From positions 124,001 through 188,000 of the forward strand of contig NZ_RZHE01000003.1 of the NCBI RefSeq assembly GCF_003989825.1: DNA of 64,000 nucleotides, in the 5' to 3' direction. The notes under the pieces are model-generated. The model had not been told where the DNA came from. It worked only from the letters and a program-made list of their open reading frames with translations, and made no database searches. Below are positions 1 to 8,532 of the stretch, in pieces. Position 1 is the first letter of the stretch. The number at the start of each line of letters is the position of its first letter. The position numbers and the translations under genes are program-made. This DNA is from Vreelandella populi (lineage in GTDB: Bacteria > Pseudomonadota > Gammaproteobacteria > Pseudomonadales > Halomonadaceae).

Positions 1-1017
1 TGAGACCACCCGAGCGCCCACCAGCGTATCGCGCACTTCCTCGATTTTCGCGGTATACGGTGCTAACAGGGCAGCAGCATCGGCGTCTGGTTCGCGCTCA
101 TCGGTGGCAAGCAGTTCACCGTTGGCTTCCAGTACGTTGCCGTTATCATCGAACGTCACCTGCACGACGCCCAGGTACTGCCCGTACTCGCCGGCCTGAC
201 CAATCACGGTGGGCGCCATCGGCTCGCCCCGGTCGTTTTCGGTCAGCATCACGGGGGTCTCAAGGCGGGTATGACTGTGGCCGCCGATGATCACGTCCAC
301 CCCTTCCACATGCTGAGCCAACAGCAAGTCATTACCCATACTCGGGTCACTGTCGTAGCCCATATGGGTAAGGGCTACGATCTTGTCGATACCCTGCGCT
401 TCAAATTCAGCCACCATCGCCTCGGCCGCTTCCCGGTAATCGCTGATCGTGACATTGCCGGGGCTGGAGACAGTATTGCTGCTTGGTGTGCTCAAGCCGA
501 AAATGCCAATTCGCTGCCCTGCATGTTCGACGACGATACCGTCGTAAAGATGGCCGGGCTGGGGCTCAACGCTGATCGATTCGCCCAGTTGATCGGCGAA
601 TTCTTCTGATGTGGAAAAGTCCAGGTTGGCGCCGAGAATAGGGAAATCAGCCGCGGCAAAGAAAGCGGCAAGGGCCTTATGGCCCTTTTCCGGGTCGCCC
701 AGATCAAATTCATGGTTACCGGGCACGAAAGCGTCGTACCCCATCAGGTTCATGAACTTAACGGCGTCCTGCCCCCGGTATTCGGTGAAATAGAGCGTAC
801 CCGAAAAGATATCCCCGGCATCCAGCAGCAGGCCGTCACCGAATCGCTCGCGCGCCTCGGCCAGGGTGGTGATGAGCTGAGGGTAGTGGTCGGTACGGCC
901 GTGCAGGTCATTGGTGTGGAAAATGGTCAGCGTATAGGGCGCGGCATACGCCGAGGTGGTGAGCAGCCCCGTCACTATCCCTAGCGCAATACCGTGAGGA
1001 ATAAAACGCATCAGCAT
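1..1017 (-). CDS. 5'-nucleotidase / bifunctional metallophosphatase, UshA-like (partial, runs off left edge)
   Basis: Exported enzyme of the calcineurin-like metallophosphatase family that strips phosphate from nucleotides in the periplasm. Reading from 1017 leftwards there is a signal peptide ending near residue 25 (SAYA) and then the family motifs in order: HTNDLHGR (residues about 34-41), DAGD (66-69), GNHEFD (about 94-99) and GGHSHT (about 225-230). These supply the two-metal site. The frame is open to base 1 with no stop, so 339 codons are visible and the C-terminal nucleotide-binding domain lies outside. AAGGA sits just ahead of the ATG at 1017; an ATG at 1011 is an alternative start. 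It is divergent from phnDCE and a PhoB-like direct repeat lies upstream, so phosphate-starvation control is likely. The substrate (5'-nucleotides, cyclic nucleotides or UDP-sugars) cannot be fixed from the N-terminal half alone. Confidence 0.9.
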   Translation of the reverse strand, partial: MLMRFIPHGIALGIVTGLLTTSAYAAPYTLTIFHTNDLHGRTDHYPQLITTLAEARERFGDGLLLDAGDIFSGTLYFTEYRGQDAVKFMNLMGYDAFVPGNHEFDLGDPEKGHKALAAFFAAADFPILGANLDFSTSEEFADQLGESISVEPQPGHLYDGIVVEHAGQRIGIFGLSTPSSNTVSSPGNVTISDYREAAEAMVAEFEAQGIDKIVALTHMGYDSDPSMGNDLLLAQHVEGVDVIIGGHSHTRLETPVMLTENDRGEPMAPTVIGQAGEYGQYLGVVQVTFDDNGNVLEANGELLATDEREPDADAAALLAPYTAKIEEVRDTLVGARVVS

Positions 1018-1068
1018 GGTTCCTTTTATAAAAGCGTTATAGCAGAACGATAGCGTGCCCTAAAAGCC

Positions 1069-1085
1069 TGACAGATTAGTGACGG
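1069..1085 (-). promoter_or_regulatory. candidate PhoB box for the 5'-nucleotidase gene
   Basis: Read on the minus strand this is CCGTCACTAATCTGTCA: two PhoB half-sites (CCGTCA and CTGTCA) whose starts are 11 bp apart, with an A/T-rich gap. This is the layout of the enterobacterial pho box. It lies about 50 bp upstream of the 5'-nucleotidase start. Half-site match and spacing are seen; binding is inferred. Confidence 0.5.
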
Positions 1086-1208
1086 CCTTATCGCTCACCA
1101 CTTTATGGCACTCAACTTACTTAGCATTGAATGATACCTAAACAGCCTAATTACCTCATTTTGCTAACGGCAATAAGCAGACTGAATGGCGCTCAAGGCT
1201 CAGCAATC

Positions 1209-1259
1209 ATGTCATGCGATTGAGACAAGACCGTCATCTTCGCTACATCTAAGTGTCAT
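1209..1259 (+). promoter_or_regulatory. 11-bp-phased PhoB-like half-site ladder upstream of phnD
   Basis: Half-sites ATGTCAT (1209), CCGTCAT (1231), GCTACAT (1242) and GTGTCAT (1253) fall on one 11-bp grid; the rung at 1220 (TTGAGAC) is poor. PhoB binds head-to-tail 11-bp units related to CTGTCAT, so this looks like a tandem pho box serving phnDCE. It lies 90-140 bp upstream of the phnD start chosen here. Confidence 0.55.
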
Positions 1260-1348
1260 CAACGACTGCCACCCTATGGAGCGACCATTCCATGCTCGGC
1301 AAGTTTACTGCTCGTTGCCTCAGGTATCTCCTCTCTAGGGAAGCTCAC

Positions 1349-2227
1349 ATGCACAAGTCATTTCTCACGCTTGCACTCACCGCTGCAACGCTGGCAACTA
1401 CCGCCACAACTTACGCCAATGAAGATTTAAGCGGTATCTGCCCTAACCCGCTGCGCATGGCCGATACGGGTATCGAAGGCATGGGGCCGCTGGCAGAAGC
1501 ATTTGGCCCCTTCGCTGAGGCGTTTGAGGAAACGACGGGCCTTGAGCTTAAGATGTTTAGCCTAAGCAACCGCACAGCAGCGGGCACGGCGCTTCAATAT
1601 GATGATGTGGATCTGGTATTTGCCGGCCCTTCGGAGTTCGTGCTGTTCGACCGTGAGAGCGATATTGAAATCCTGTTTGCCATTGAGCGCCCGCACTATG
1701 GCAGCAGCTTTTACGTGCCAGCAGACAGTGATATCGAGTCTCTTGAAGATTTGGCAGGCCACCGTGTAGCGCTAAAGGATGTTGGCTCTACCAGTGGGCA
1801 TATTTTCCCAAGCCAAATGCTGGTGGATGCCGGATTGGATATTAAACGAGATCTGGAAATTATCATGGCAGGCGACGCGCGTATTGCCGCCCTGGTCAAC
1901 GGCGATGTCGATGCCATGGGCGGCGGCAATCGCGACATTGATGAGATTCAGGCAATGGATCCTAACGGCGAATACCGTGTCATCGCCACTAGCGATGTAC
2001 TGCCTGGCGATCCAGTGGTTATGCGAGGTTCTTTAGATGATGCATGTAAAACAGCACTGCGAGACACGCTAAATGCCAATGCCGATACACTGTGGAGTGC
2101 ATTGATTGCCACAGAGCGTAACGAAGGAAAATTCTTAAACCGAGATTCATCACTGGGCTTTGACCGTACCAATGAAGATTACGACATAGTGCGTCAAGCG
2201 TACGAAGCCGCGGGCATCCCCCTTTAA
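1349..2227 (+). CDS. phnD: phosphonate/phosphite-type ABC transporter, periplasmic binding protein
   Basis: Solute-binding component of a PhnCDE-type importer for phosphonate, phosphite or phosphate. The 292-residue protein starts at the ATG at 1349, preceded by AGGGAAG and followed by a signal peptide (MHKSFLTLALTAATLATTA..., cleavage after TYA). An upstream in-frame start at 1253 would put 32 residues before the signal peptide and is rejected. The mature part has the family features: LRMADTGIEGMG near the N-terminus, AGPSEFVLF, LAGHRVALKDVGSTSGH and SQMLVDAGLD, typical of the PhnD fold where Ser/Thr/Gly hold the oxyanion. No C-P lyase or phosphite dehydrogenase gene is nearby, so the real ligand is undecided. 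It is the first gene of phnD-phnC-phnE and has a Pho-like ladder upstream. Confidence 0.9.
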   Translation: MHKSFLTLALTAATLATTATTYANEDLSGICPNPLRMADTGIEGMGPLAEAFGPFAEAFEETTGLELKMFSLSNRTAAGTALQYDDVDLVFAGPSEFVLFDRESDIEILFAIERPHYGSSFYVPADSDIESLEDLAGHRVALKDVGSTSGHIFPSQMLVDAGLDIKRDLEIIMAGDARIAALVNGDVDAMGGGNRDIDEIQAMDPNGEYRVIATSDVLPGDPVVMRGSLDDACKTALRDTLNANADTLWSALIATERNEGKFLNRDSSLGFDRTNEDYDIVRQAYEAAGIPL

Positions 2228-2326
2228 CGAGTCGTTACCCAACATGCACAGGGACGTGCCGTTTAAAGGTTTCAACATGATGGTCTATAACCTCACCCTC
2301 CTGGCAGTAACGCAGGAGGTTTTTGT

Positions 2327-3130
2327 ATGAATGCGATCACGATTACTGAATTGCATAAATACTACGCAAAGCTTCACGTGCTGCGTGGCTTGAATCTCAG
2401 CGTTAACCAAGGTGAATGCGTTATTTTGCTGGGTGCCAATGGATGCGGTAAATCGACGTTGATGCGTTGTCTCAACGGTTTGGCACCCCACGACCAGGGC
2501 AGTATCCAAATTCTGGGTGAGCCGCTGACGCGTTTGTCGCCAGCTCAACTACGCAGGCTACGCCAGAAAATAGGCGTTGTGTTCCAGCAGTTCAATCTGG
2601 TGCAAAACGTGAGCGTTTTTCAAAACGTTTTATACGGTGCGCTCGGCCAACAGCGCTTAGGGCTTCTCACCAGCCTTTCCTGTTTTGCCACCGCTGAGCT
2701 GCGCGAGCGGGCCATGGCGGCGCTTGAACGAGTTGGGCTGGCGCACAAAGCACAGGCTGAATGTCGAGCACTTTCGGGTGGCCAACAGCAGCGCGTGGCT
2801 ATCGCCAGAACGCTTATGCAGGATGCCGAGATTATTATCGCAGATGAGCCTGTTGCTAGCCTTGATCCTAAAGCCGGTCGTGAAATCATGGACTTATTGC
2901 TGGATGTCGTGACAGAACGAGGCATGACGGTGCTCTGCACCCTGCATCAGCTTGAACTCGCCCAGCAGTATGGCGACCGCATCGTAGGGATGAAAGCGGG
3001 AAAAATTGTTCTGGATGCACCACGTCAACAGGTTGCGTTAGACGATATGCAGCAACTGTATCAAGGAGAGACCCGCGTCGATCAGCCACTGCTGTCCGCC
3101 ACTTCCCGTTTGACGCCCGTTACCCACTAG
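2327..3130 (+). CDS. phnC: phosphonate-type ABC transporter ATP-binding protein
   Basis: Cytoplasmic ATPase of the PhnCDE importer, 267 residues. Walker A is GANGCGKST (residues about 36-44), the Q-loop is at VVFQQFN, the signature is LSGGQQQR and Walker B is IIIADEPVASLDP. A strong AGGAGG lies 8 bp before the ATG. It follows phnD after a 99-bp gap and precedes phnE by 16 bp, so the three are almost certainly one operon. Length and motifs are those of an intact PhnC. Confidence 0.93.
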   Translation: MNAITITELHKYYAKLHVLRGLNLSVNQGECVILLGANGCGKSTLMRCLNGLAPHDQGSIQILGEPLTRLSPAQLRRLRQKIGVVFQQFNLVQNVSVFQNVLYGALGQQRLGLLTSLSCFATAELRERAMAALERVGLAHKAQAECRALSGGQQQRVAIARTLMQDAEIIIADEPVASLDPKAGREIMDLLLDVVTERGMTVLCTLHQLELAQQYGDRIVGMKAGKIVLDAPRQQVALDDMQQLYQGETRVDQPLLSATSRLTPVTH

Positions 3131-3146
3131 CCGCCGAGAGCAGCCC

Positions 3147-3950
3147 ATGTCTACTAATCGCCCCCTTGCGACGGCGTTACCGCCTCGATTCAGACGACCT
3201 TCACTATTTACCTGCGCTATCGTCCTGACGTTTTTAGTCCTGTTTGTTCAAGGCGCCATGGCGACCAACGTCACGTTTGAACGCTTGCTGCGGGGAATCG
3301 TTAATCTGGGGCATTTCTTGGGTCGCGCTTTTCCCCCCGATCTTAGCAATCTGGATGTATTGGCATGGTCGATGTTTGAAACGCTGAACATAGCCATTGT
3401 GGGCGTGACCATAGGGATAATACTTAGCCTGCCATTTGCCCTGCTGTCGGCACGCAATACCGCCCCCGCCCCCTGGGTTCGCACCTTAACCCGATTTATT
3501 GTTTCGACGATGCGCACCATTCCGGACCTGATTTGGGCGCTCATTTTCGTGGTGGCCGTGGGCCTAGGCCCCATGGCCGGCGTGCTGGCGATCATCATGG
3601 ACACCATTGGTTTTGCAGCGCGCTTTTTCTCGGAGCGTATCGAAGAAGTCCATCCCGGCCCTTCCGAAGCGCTCAGCGCCACCGGTGCGGGTAAGCTTTC
3701 AGTAATCGGCGGCGCGATCCTGCCGGAAACGTTGGCCTCCATGACGGCTACCAGCCTGTATAGCGTCGAAAAAGCCCTGCGCTCAGCAGTTACTTTAGGT
3801 TTGGTCGGCGCTGGCGGCATCGGCGTTGAGCTGGCTGCCGCCATGCGACTTTTCAATTTCGACCGCGCGCTGACCATCATTCTGCTCATTCTTGTGGTCG
3901 TAATAGGCTTCGAGCAGCTGTCATCGCAAATTCGCAAGCGCGTTATTTAA
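3147..3950 (+). CDS. phnE: phosphonate-type ABC transporter permease
   Basis: Inner-membrane permease of the importer, 267 residues. A first hydrophobic helix (about residues 22-40) is followed by about five more. The EAA-type cytoplasmic loop that docks on PhnC is visible as PSEALSATGAGKLSVIGGAILPE (given here only to locate it; residues about 172-193). It is typical of single-copy PhnE with the binding-protein-dependent transport fold. It closes the phnDCE operon; the next gene is convergent. Confidence 0.92.
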   Translation: MSTNRPLATALPPRFRRPSLFTCAIVLTFLVLFVQGAMATNVTFERLLRGIVNLGHFLGRAFPPDLSNLDVLAWSMFETLNIAIVGVTIGIILSLPFALLSARNTAPAPWVRTLTRFIVSTMRTIPDLIWALIFVVAVGLGPMAGVLAIIMDTIGFAARFFSERIEEVHPGPSEALSATGAGKLSVIGGAILPETLASMTATSLYSVEKALRSAVTLGLVGAGGIGVELAAAMRLFNFDRALTIILLILVVVIGFEQLSSQIRKRVI

Positions 3951-3956
3951 TTGGCT

Positions 3957-3973
3957 GGGCAGCGTCGCTGCCC
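3957..3973. terminator. short hairpin between convergent phnE and the SDR gene
   Basis: GGGCAGC-GTC-GCTGCCC, a perfect 7-bp stem with a 3-base loop just after the phnE stop. There is no T-tract on either side, so a role as terminator is only inferred from position between convergent genes. Confidence 0.35.
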
Positions 3974-4005
3974 CCACCGTTGATAGAAGAAAGCTTCACG
4001 CGACG

Positions 4006-4686
4006 CTACCACGGCAGCAGTTCACCATTGCTGTGCCAAAAACCGCCGCTATTTTCCTGCGTCAGCGTTTTGATACAGGCGGCAATACCCGTGGCGGCTT
4101 CCTGAGGGCTGATCATCCCACCGAAGTTAACCATGCGCGTTTTTACATAGCCGGGGTGTATTTGCGCTACGGCAATACCTCGTGGTTTAAGGTCCATGGC
4201 CAGCGATTTTCCAAACGCGTTCAGCGCCGCCTTGGACGCCCGATAGCCATAGCGGCCGCCGGAATCGTTATCGGCGATCGATCCCATGCGGCTGGTGATG
4301 TTGGCAATCTTACTGCCGTCTTGCATCAACGGCAGCAGTGCCTCACTGACCCGCAAAGGTGCATAGGCATTGATTTCCATCTGCTCGCGGATGCTGTCGA
4401 AATCCAGCTGACCTAACGATTCATCGCGCAAGAGGCCCGCATTGTTGATCAATAAATCAAGCCTTTGGCTATCAAGCGCTTGTGCCAAACGCTCAACATC
4501 CCCTGGCTTGGTCACATCGATACCTTCAATAACACGATCAGCCACGCGCTCAAGCTCTTCTGATGATTGGCGGCAAACACCAATTACCTGCCAATCTTCA
4601 TCTCTATAGTGTGCCGCCAGTGCCAACCCGACACCTCGGTTAGCGCCGGTAATCAATACGGTTTGCTGTTTCACTGTCTTTTCCAT
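4006..4686 (-). CDS. short-chain dehydrogenase/reductase (SDR family)
   Basis: NAD(P)-dependent oxidoreductase of the classical SDR fold, 226 residues. The cofactor motif GANRGVG (residues about 12-18) follows the first beta strand (TVLITGANRG); NNAG and the catalytic YRASK with its upstream Ser (ITSRMGS) are all present. The start chosen is the ATG at 4686, with GGAG upstream; the frame remains open to 4722 but adds a stretch with no homology-like features. It resembles the C-factor/YciK-like short SDRs whose substrates are mostly unknown. Monocistronic and convergent with phnE. Confidence 0.85.
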   Translation of the reverse strand: MEKTVKQQTVLITGANRGVGLALAAHYRDEDWQVIGVCRQSSEELERVADRVIEGIDVTKPGDVERLAQALDSQRLDLLINNAGLLRDESLGQLDFDSIREQMEINAYAPLRVSEALLPLMQDGSKIANITSRMGSIADNDSGGRYGYRASKAALNAFGKSLAMDLKPRGIAVAQIHPGYVKTRMVNFGGMISPQEAATGIAACIKTLTQENSGGFWHSNGELLPW

Positions 4687-4911
4687 GTTGTCTTCTCCGC
4701 GCTTGAGGATAAATAAAGCCACGCTGGCTATAAACGTAGCGTGCTGGCTTTGAAAGAGAAACGCAAAGACCGCACTTAACTTAGGTTTAAAACCAAGACT
4801 TAAACTTGTACAAGCTCAAGTCGCTTAACTACCTTTGAAGCAAGGCGTTAAAAACCCGCAAAGAGGAGCCAGCGTCAGGAAAAAATAAGGGGCCCATGGA
4901 GGATTACCCGT

Positions 4912-7878
4912 ATGAACCGACCGTGCACAATTAAATTTGATGATAAAGAATTAACCGGTAACGCCGATGAGCCGTTGATTGATTTTCTAGAAAGCCACGG
5001 TATTTCCTTACCTAGTGTCTGCTATCACCCTTCTCTAGGCGCTATTGAAACGTGCGATACCTGCTGGGTCGAGGTTAACGGTGAAATGAAACGTGGCTGT
5101 ACGCTACGTACCGAAGAAGGTCTTAATATTTCCAGCCTTGACACTCAAGCTACGGCTGCTCGCCATGAAGGCATGGACCGCCTGCTGGCCAAACACGAGC
5201 TCTATTGTACCGTGTGCGAGAATAACAACGGTGATTGCCGCGTGCATAACGCCGTGGTCGAGATGGATATTCCTATTCAGCGCTATGAATTCCAGCCCAA
5301 GCCCCATCCAAAAGATACTTCCAGCCCGTTTTATACCTACGACCCGGACCAGTGCATTCTATGCGGCCAGTGTGTCGAGGCGTGCCAGAACGTCGAGGTC
5401 AACGAAACGTTAAGCATTGATTACGCCAGTGAAAACCCGCGCGTACTGTGGGATGGCGGCAAAGAGATCAACGACTCAAGTTGTGTTCACTGTGGCCACT
5501 GTGTCACGGTTTGCCCGTGTAATGCGCTACAGGAAAACAGCATGTACGGGCAGACTGGCCCGCTTACCGCACTGCCTTGGTCGCTTAAGCGGCCTATGAT
5601 CGAAGTGGTCAAGGAAATCGAAAACACCACCAGCGCCAAACCCATCACCGGTATTTCAGAGCTGGATGCCGCTTGGCGGCAGCCGGGTATCAAGCGCACT
5701 AAAACGGTGTGTACCTACTGCGGGGTGGGCTGCTCGTTTGAGATGTGGACCCAGGATCGCAAGATTCTTAAGGTTCAGCCTACCCCTGATGCCCCCGCTA
5801 ACGGCATTTCCACCTGCATCAAGGGCAAATTTGCCTGGGATTTCGTTAACAGCGAAAAACGCCTCACGACACCGCTGATTCGGGAAAATGGTCAGTTCCG
5901 TGAAGCCAGCTGGGACGAAGCGCTGGACTTGGTGGCCCGCCGATTGATGAATGTACGCGATATCCACGGCCCGCAAAGCGTAGGCTTTATCGGTTCCAGT
6001 AAAGCCAGTAACGAAGAGGCTTACCTGACTCAGAAGATTGCCCGTCTGATCATTGGCACCAATAGCGTGGATAACTCGTCCCGCTATTGCCAAAACCCGG
6101 CCACCAAAGGGCTTACCCGCACCGTGGGTTATGGCGGTGATGCCGGTACCATCAAGGATATCGAGCAGGCGGAAGTAGTGGTGTTGGTAGGCAGCAATAC
6201 CGCCGAAAACCATCCGGTGATTGCCTCGCGTATCAAGTCCTCGCAAAAACTGCACGGCCAAAAGCTGGTAGTGTTCGACCCCCGCAAACATGAAATGGCC
6301 GAACGGGCGAATCTGTTTATGCGGCCCAATGCCAGTACCGATTTAATCTGGGCCTCGGCACTATCGCGCTATATGTTCGATAACGACCTAGCCGACTATG
6401 AATTTCTTGAGCGCTGGGTCAATAACATCGATGAGTACCGTGAATCACTAGCCCCGTTTACCCTCGATTTTGCCGAACAGAAAACCGGCATTCCCAAGCA
6501 GCAGCTAATTGAAGCCGCCGAATTAATCGGCAGAGCAAAAAGTGTCTGCCTGTTATGGGCCATGGGGATTACTCAGCATAGCCACGGCTCGGATACCAGC
6601 ACCGCGCTTTCCAATTTGCTATTGGTTACAGGTAACTACGGCAAGCCAGGTACCGGCGGCTACCCCATGCGCGGCCACAACAACGTCCAGGGTGCCAGCG
6701 ACTTTGGCTGCTTGCGCAATATGTACCCAGGCTATGAAAAGGTCACTGACGAAGACGCCCGCAAGCGCTGGGCCAAAGGCTGGGGCGTTAAGCCTGAGCA
6801 GCTTTCTCTGGAAGAGGGCTGGGGCAACTTCCTGATGGTTCAGGCAGCGGCTGACGATAAGCTCAAGGCCATGTACATCATTGGCGAAGAGACGGCTTTT
6901 TCTGATGCCAACACCCATAACGTTCATTCCGCGTTTGAAAGCCTCGACTTTATGGTGGTACAGGATATTTTCTTGAGCCGTACCGCTGAGTTTGCCGATG
7001 TGGTGCTCCCCGCCTGCCCTAGCGTCGAGAAAGACGGCACGTTTGTGAATACCGAACGGCGTATCCAGCGCTTTTACCAGGTACTGGAGCCGCTGGGCGA
7101 TAGCCGCCCCGACTGGCGTATCCTTAAGGATCTTGCCGCCCGTATGGGCCACGACTGGGGCTATACCCATCCCTCCGAGATCATGGCGGAGTGCGCGTCT
7201 ATTTCACCGCTGTTCGCCGGGGTCAGTTACGAGCGCCTTGAAGGCTGGAAATCGCTGCTCTGGCCGGTTGCCGCCGACGGCACCGACACACCACTGCTGT
7301 ATACCGATGGTTTTCCCACCGACGATGGCAAGGCCAGTCTGTTTGTTCTTGAGTGGCAAGAGCCTCTTGAGGCCGCTGATGATGAATATGATTTCATGCT
7401 GGATAACGGCCGTTTGCTGGAGCACTTTCAAGGCTCCAACCAAACCGGGCGATCTCAGGGTATCTGGGACCAGGTGCCCGGCAGTTTTGTCGAGGTAAGC
7501 CCGGAGCTCGCAGCCGAGCGCAACATTCAAGACGGTACTTGGGTGCGCATTACCTCACGCAGAGATAGCCATGAATTCCCCGCACTGGTCACCGACCGCG
7601 TCGCGGGCAAGACACTTTATCTACCGATTCACTTTGGCAAGCCTGGGGTTAATGGGCTAACCGGTGAACACACCGACCCGGTGGTTCACACGCCCGCCTA
7701 TAAGGAAACGGCCGTCAAGCTTAAGGTACTGGATAAACGCACCGAGCCGCCGCTGCCCAGCACCAACTACCGGTTTGGAAAACGCACGCCTAATGAAGGC
7801 GTCGCCGTCGAGGTGAAGTGGGCCAACGAGGATTATACGTTGCCGCCTGCCCAGCAAATGAATCCGAGGAAAATGTAA
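4912..7878 (+). CDS. formate dehydrogenase, molybdopterin catalytic subunit with N-terminal Fe-S domains
   Basis: Cytoplasmic formate dehydrogenase of the YrhE/FdhF-like type, 988 residues, oxidising formate to CO2 with a Mo (or W) bis-pterin cofactor. Domains in order: a 2Fe-2S plant-ferredoxin-like domain (about 1-85, Cys in SVCYHPS, ETCDTC and KRGC); a His/Cys 4Fe-4S segment (HELYCTVC); two 4Fe-4S clusters (CILCGQCVEAC, CVHCGHCVTVC); the MopB Fe4S4 motif CTYCGVGC (about 268-275); the catalytic domain; and a C-terminal dinucleotide-binding domain. The residue ligating the metal is Cys in SSRYCQNPAT, not selenocysteine. AGGA precedes the ATG. The electron acceptor is not encoded next door. 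The downstream gene overlaps by 1 nt and is the DUF1641 protein that accompanies this FDH type in many bacteria. Confidence 0.93.
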   Translation: MNRPCTIKFDDKELTGNADEPLIDFLESHGISLPSVCYHPSLGAIETCDTCWVEVNGEMKRGCTLRTEEGLNISSLDTQATAARHEGMDRLLAKHELYCTVCENNNGDCRVHNAVVEMDIPIQRYEFQPKPHPKDTSSPFYTYDPDQCILCGQCVEACQNVEVNETLSIDYASENPRVLWDGGKEINDSSCVHCGHCVTVCPCNALQENSMYGQTGPLTALPWSLKRPMIEVVKEIENTTSAKPITGISELDAAWRQPGIKRTKTVCTYCGVGCSFEMWTQDRKILKVQPTPDAPANGISTCIKGKFAWDFVNSEKRLTTPLIRENGQFREASWDEALDLVARRLMNVRDIHGPQSVGFIGSSKASNEEAYLTQKIARLIIGTNSVDNSSRYCQNPATKGLTRTVGYGGDAGTIKDIEQAEVVVLVGSNTAENHPVIASRIKSSQKLHGQKLVVFDPRKHEMAERANLFMRPNASTDLIWASALSRYMFDNDLADYEFLERWVNNIDEYRESLAPFTLDFAEQKTGIPKQQLIEAAELIGRAKSVCLLWAMGITQHSHGSDTSTALSNLLLVTGNYGKPGTGGYPMRGHNNVQGASDFGCLRNMYPGYEKVTDEDARKRWAKGWGVKPEQLSLEEGWGNFLMVQAAADDKLKAMYIIGEETAFSDANTHNVHSAFESLDFMVVQDIFLSRTAEFADVVLPACPSVEKDGTFVNTERRIQRFYQVLEPLGDSRPDWRILKDLAARMGHDWGYTHPSEIMAECASISPLFAGVSYERLEGWKSLLWPVAADGTDTPLLYTDGFPTDDGKASLFVLEWQEPLEAADDEYDFMLDNGRLLEHFQGSNQTGRSQGIWDQVPGSFVEVSPELAAERNIQDGTWVRITSRRDSHEFPALVTDRVAGKTLYLPIHFGKPGVNGLTGEHTDPVVHTPAYKETAVKLKVLDKRTEPPLPSTNYRFGKRTPNEGVAVEVKWANEDYTLPPAQQMNPRKM

Positions 7879-8396
7879 TGGCCGAACGAATTTCCCACGA
7901 CGTGACGCCGCCCAAAATCGGCCCAGATGCTCAGGAAGAGCTCGATAGGCTTGTGCAAACGCTCCATGAACACGGCATGCTTCGGTTTGCCAACGATGTG
8001 GTGGCTTCCAATCATGAGCTATTGCGTATTCTGGTCGGGGGGTTAAATAAACAAGGCACACTTAATGCCATCCAAAACCTTTCAGTGATCGCCATGACAC
8101 TTTCGACGCTGCCGCCGGAGCGTTTTTATCAGGTAATGTTTGCACTTAAGGAAGGAATTGAGCAGGTCGGCGACCACCGCCACGACGAAGAAGCGCACCC
8201 TTCAAGTAAAGAGCAGGACAAGGAAAAGGACAGCGCCCCCGGCATCACCGGGGTCTATCGCATGCTTAAAGACGACGAGCTGTGGTATGCCATCAAGCCG
8301 ATTCTGGCGGGCCTTAAGGCTTTTTCAGAGCGGCTCGACAGGCCCGTAGACAAGCCGGTGACTGATTTCACCGGCAAACCCACCGAAGGCCCATGA
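7878..8396 (+). CDS. DUF1641 protein, formate dehydrogenase accessory partner
   Basis: 172-residue protein of the DUF1641 family, known mainly from the YrhD protein encoded beside the YrhE-type formate dehydrogenase of Bacillus. The start is the ATG at 7878 that shares its A with the FDH stop codon (TAATG) and has AGGA 8 bp upstream; an in-frame start at 7818 would lie inside the FDH gene. The DUF1641 core is GGLNKQGTLNAIQNLSVIA (about residues 53-71). A charged, Lys/Glu/Asp-rich linker follows (about 98-118). Translational coupling says it acts with the FDH. Its biochemical role is not established; a subunit or chaperone role is inferred. Confidence 0.82.
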   Translation: MAERISHDVTPPKIGPDAQEELDRLVQTLHEHGMLRFANDVVASNHELLRILVGGLNKQGTLNAIQNLSVIAMTLSTLPPERFYQVMFALKEGIEQVGDHRHDEEAHPSSKEQDKEKDSAPGITGVYRMLKDDELWYAIKPILAGLKAFSERLDRPVDKPVTDFTGKPTEGP

Positions 8397-8532
8397 GGAC
8401 GGTGAATCAAAACAACGCATCAGTAAGCACGCTACTGTTTTGACATATCCCGCTGAGTTTCTAAGCTTAGAGATGTTCGCGATCTAAGACTTTAGATTAA
8501 CTCTATATTCGATTAACAGGGAAGCTATCGAA

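Noticed and set aside
3248-3937. 229-residue minus-strand frame
   Set aside because: Fully antisense to phnE, which has clear permease features; composition typical of a shadow frame.
6060-6140. Selenocysteine in the formate dehydrogenase
   Set aside because: The metal-ligand position is an ordinary Cys codon in SSRYCQNP; there is no in-frame TGA or SECIS-type context.
5656-6291. 211-residue minus-strand frame
   Set aside because: Antisense to the well-supported formate dehydrogenase gene.
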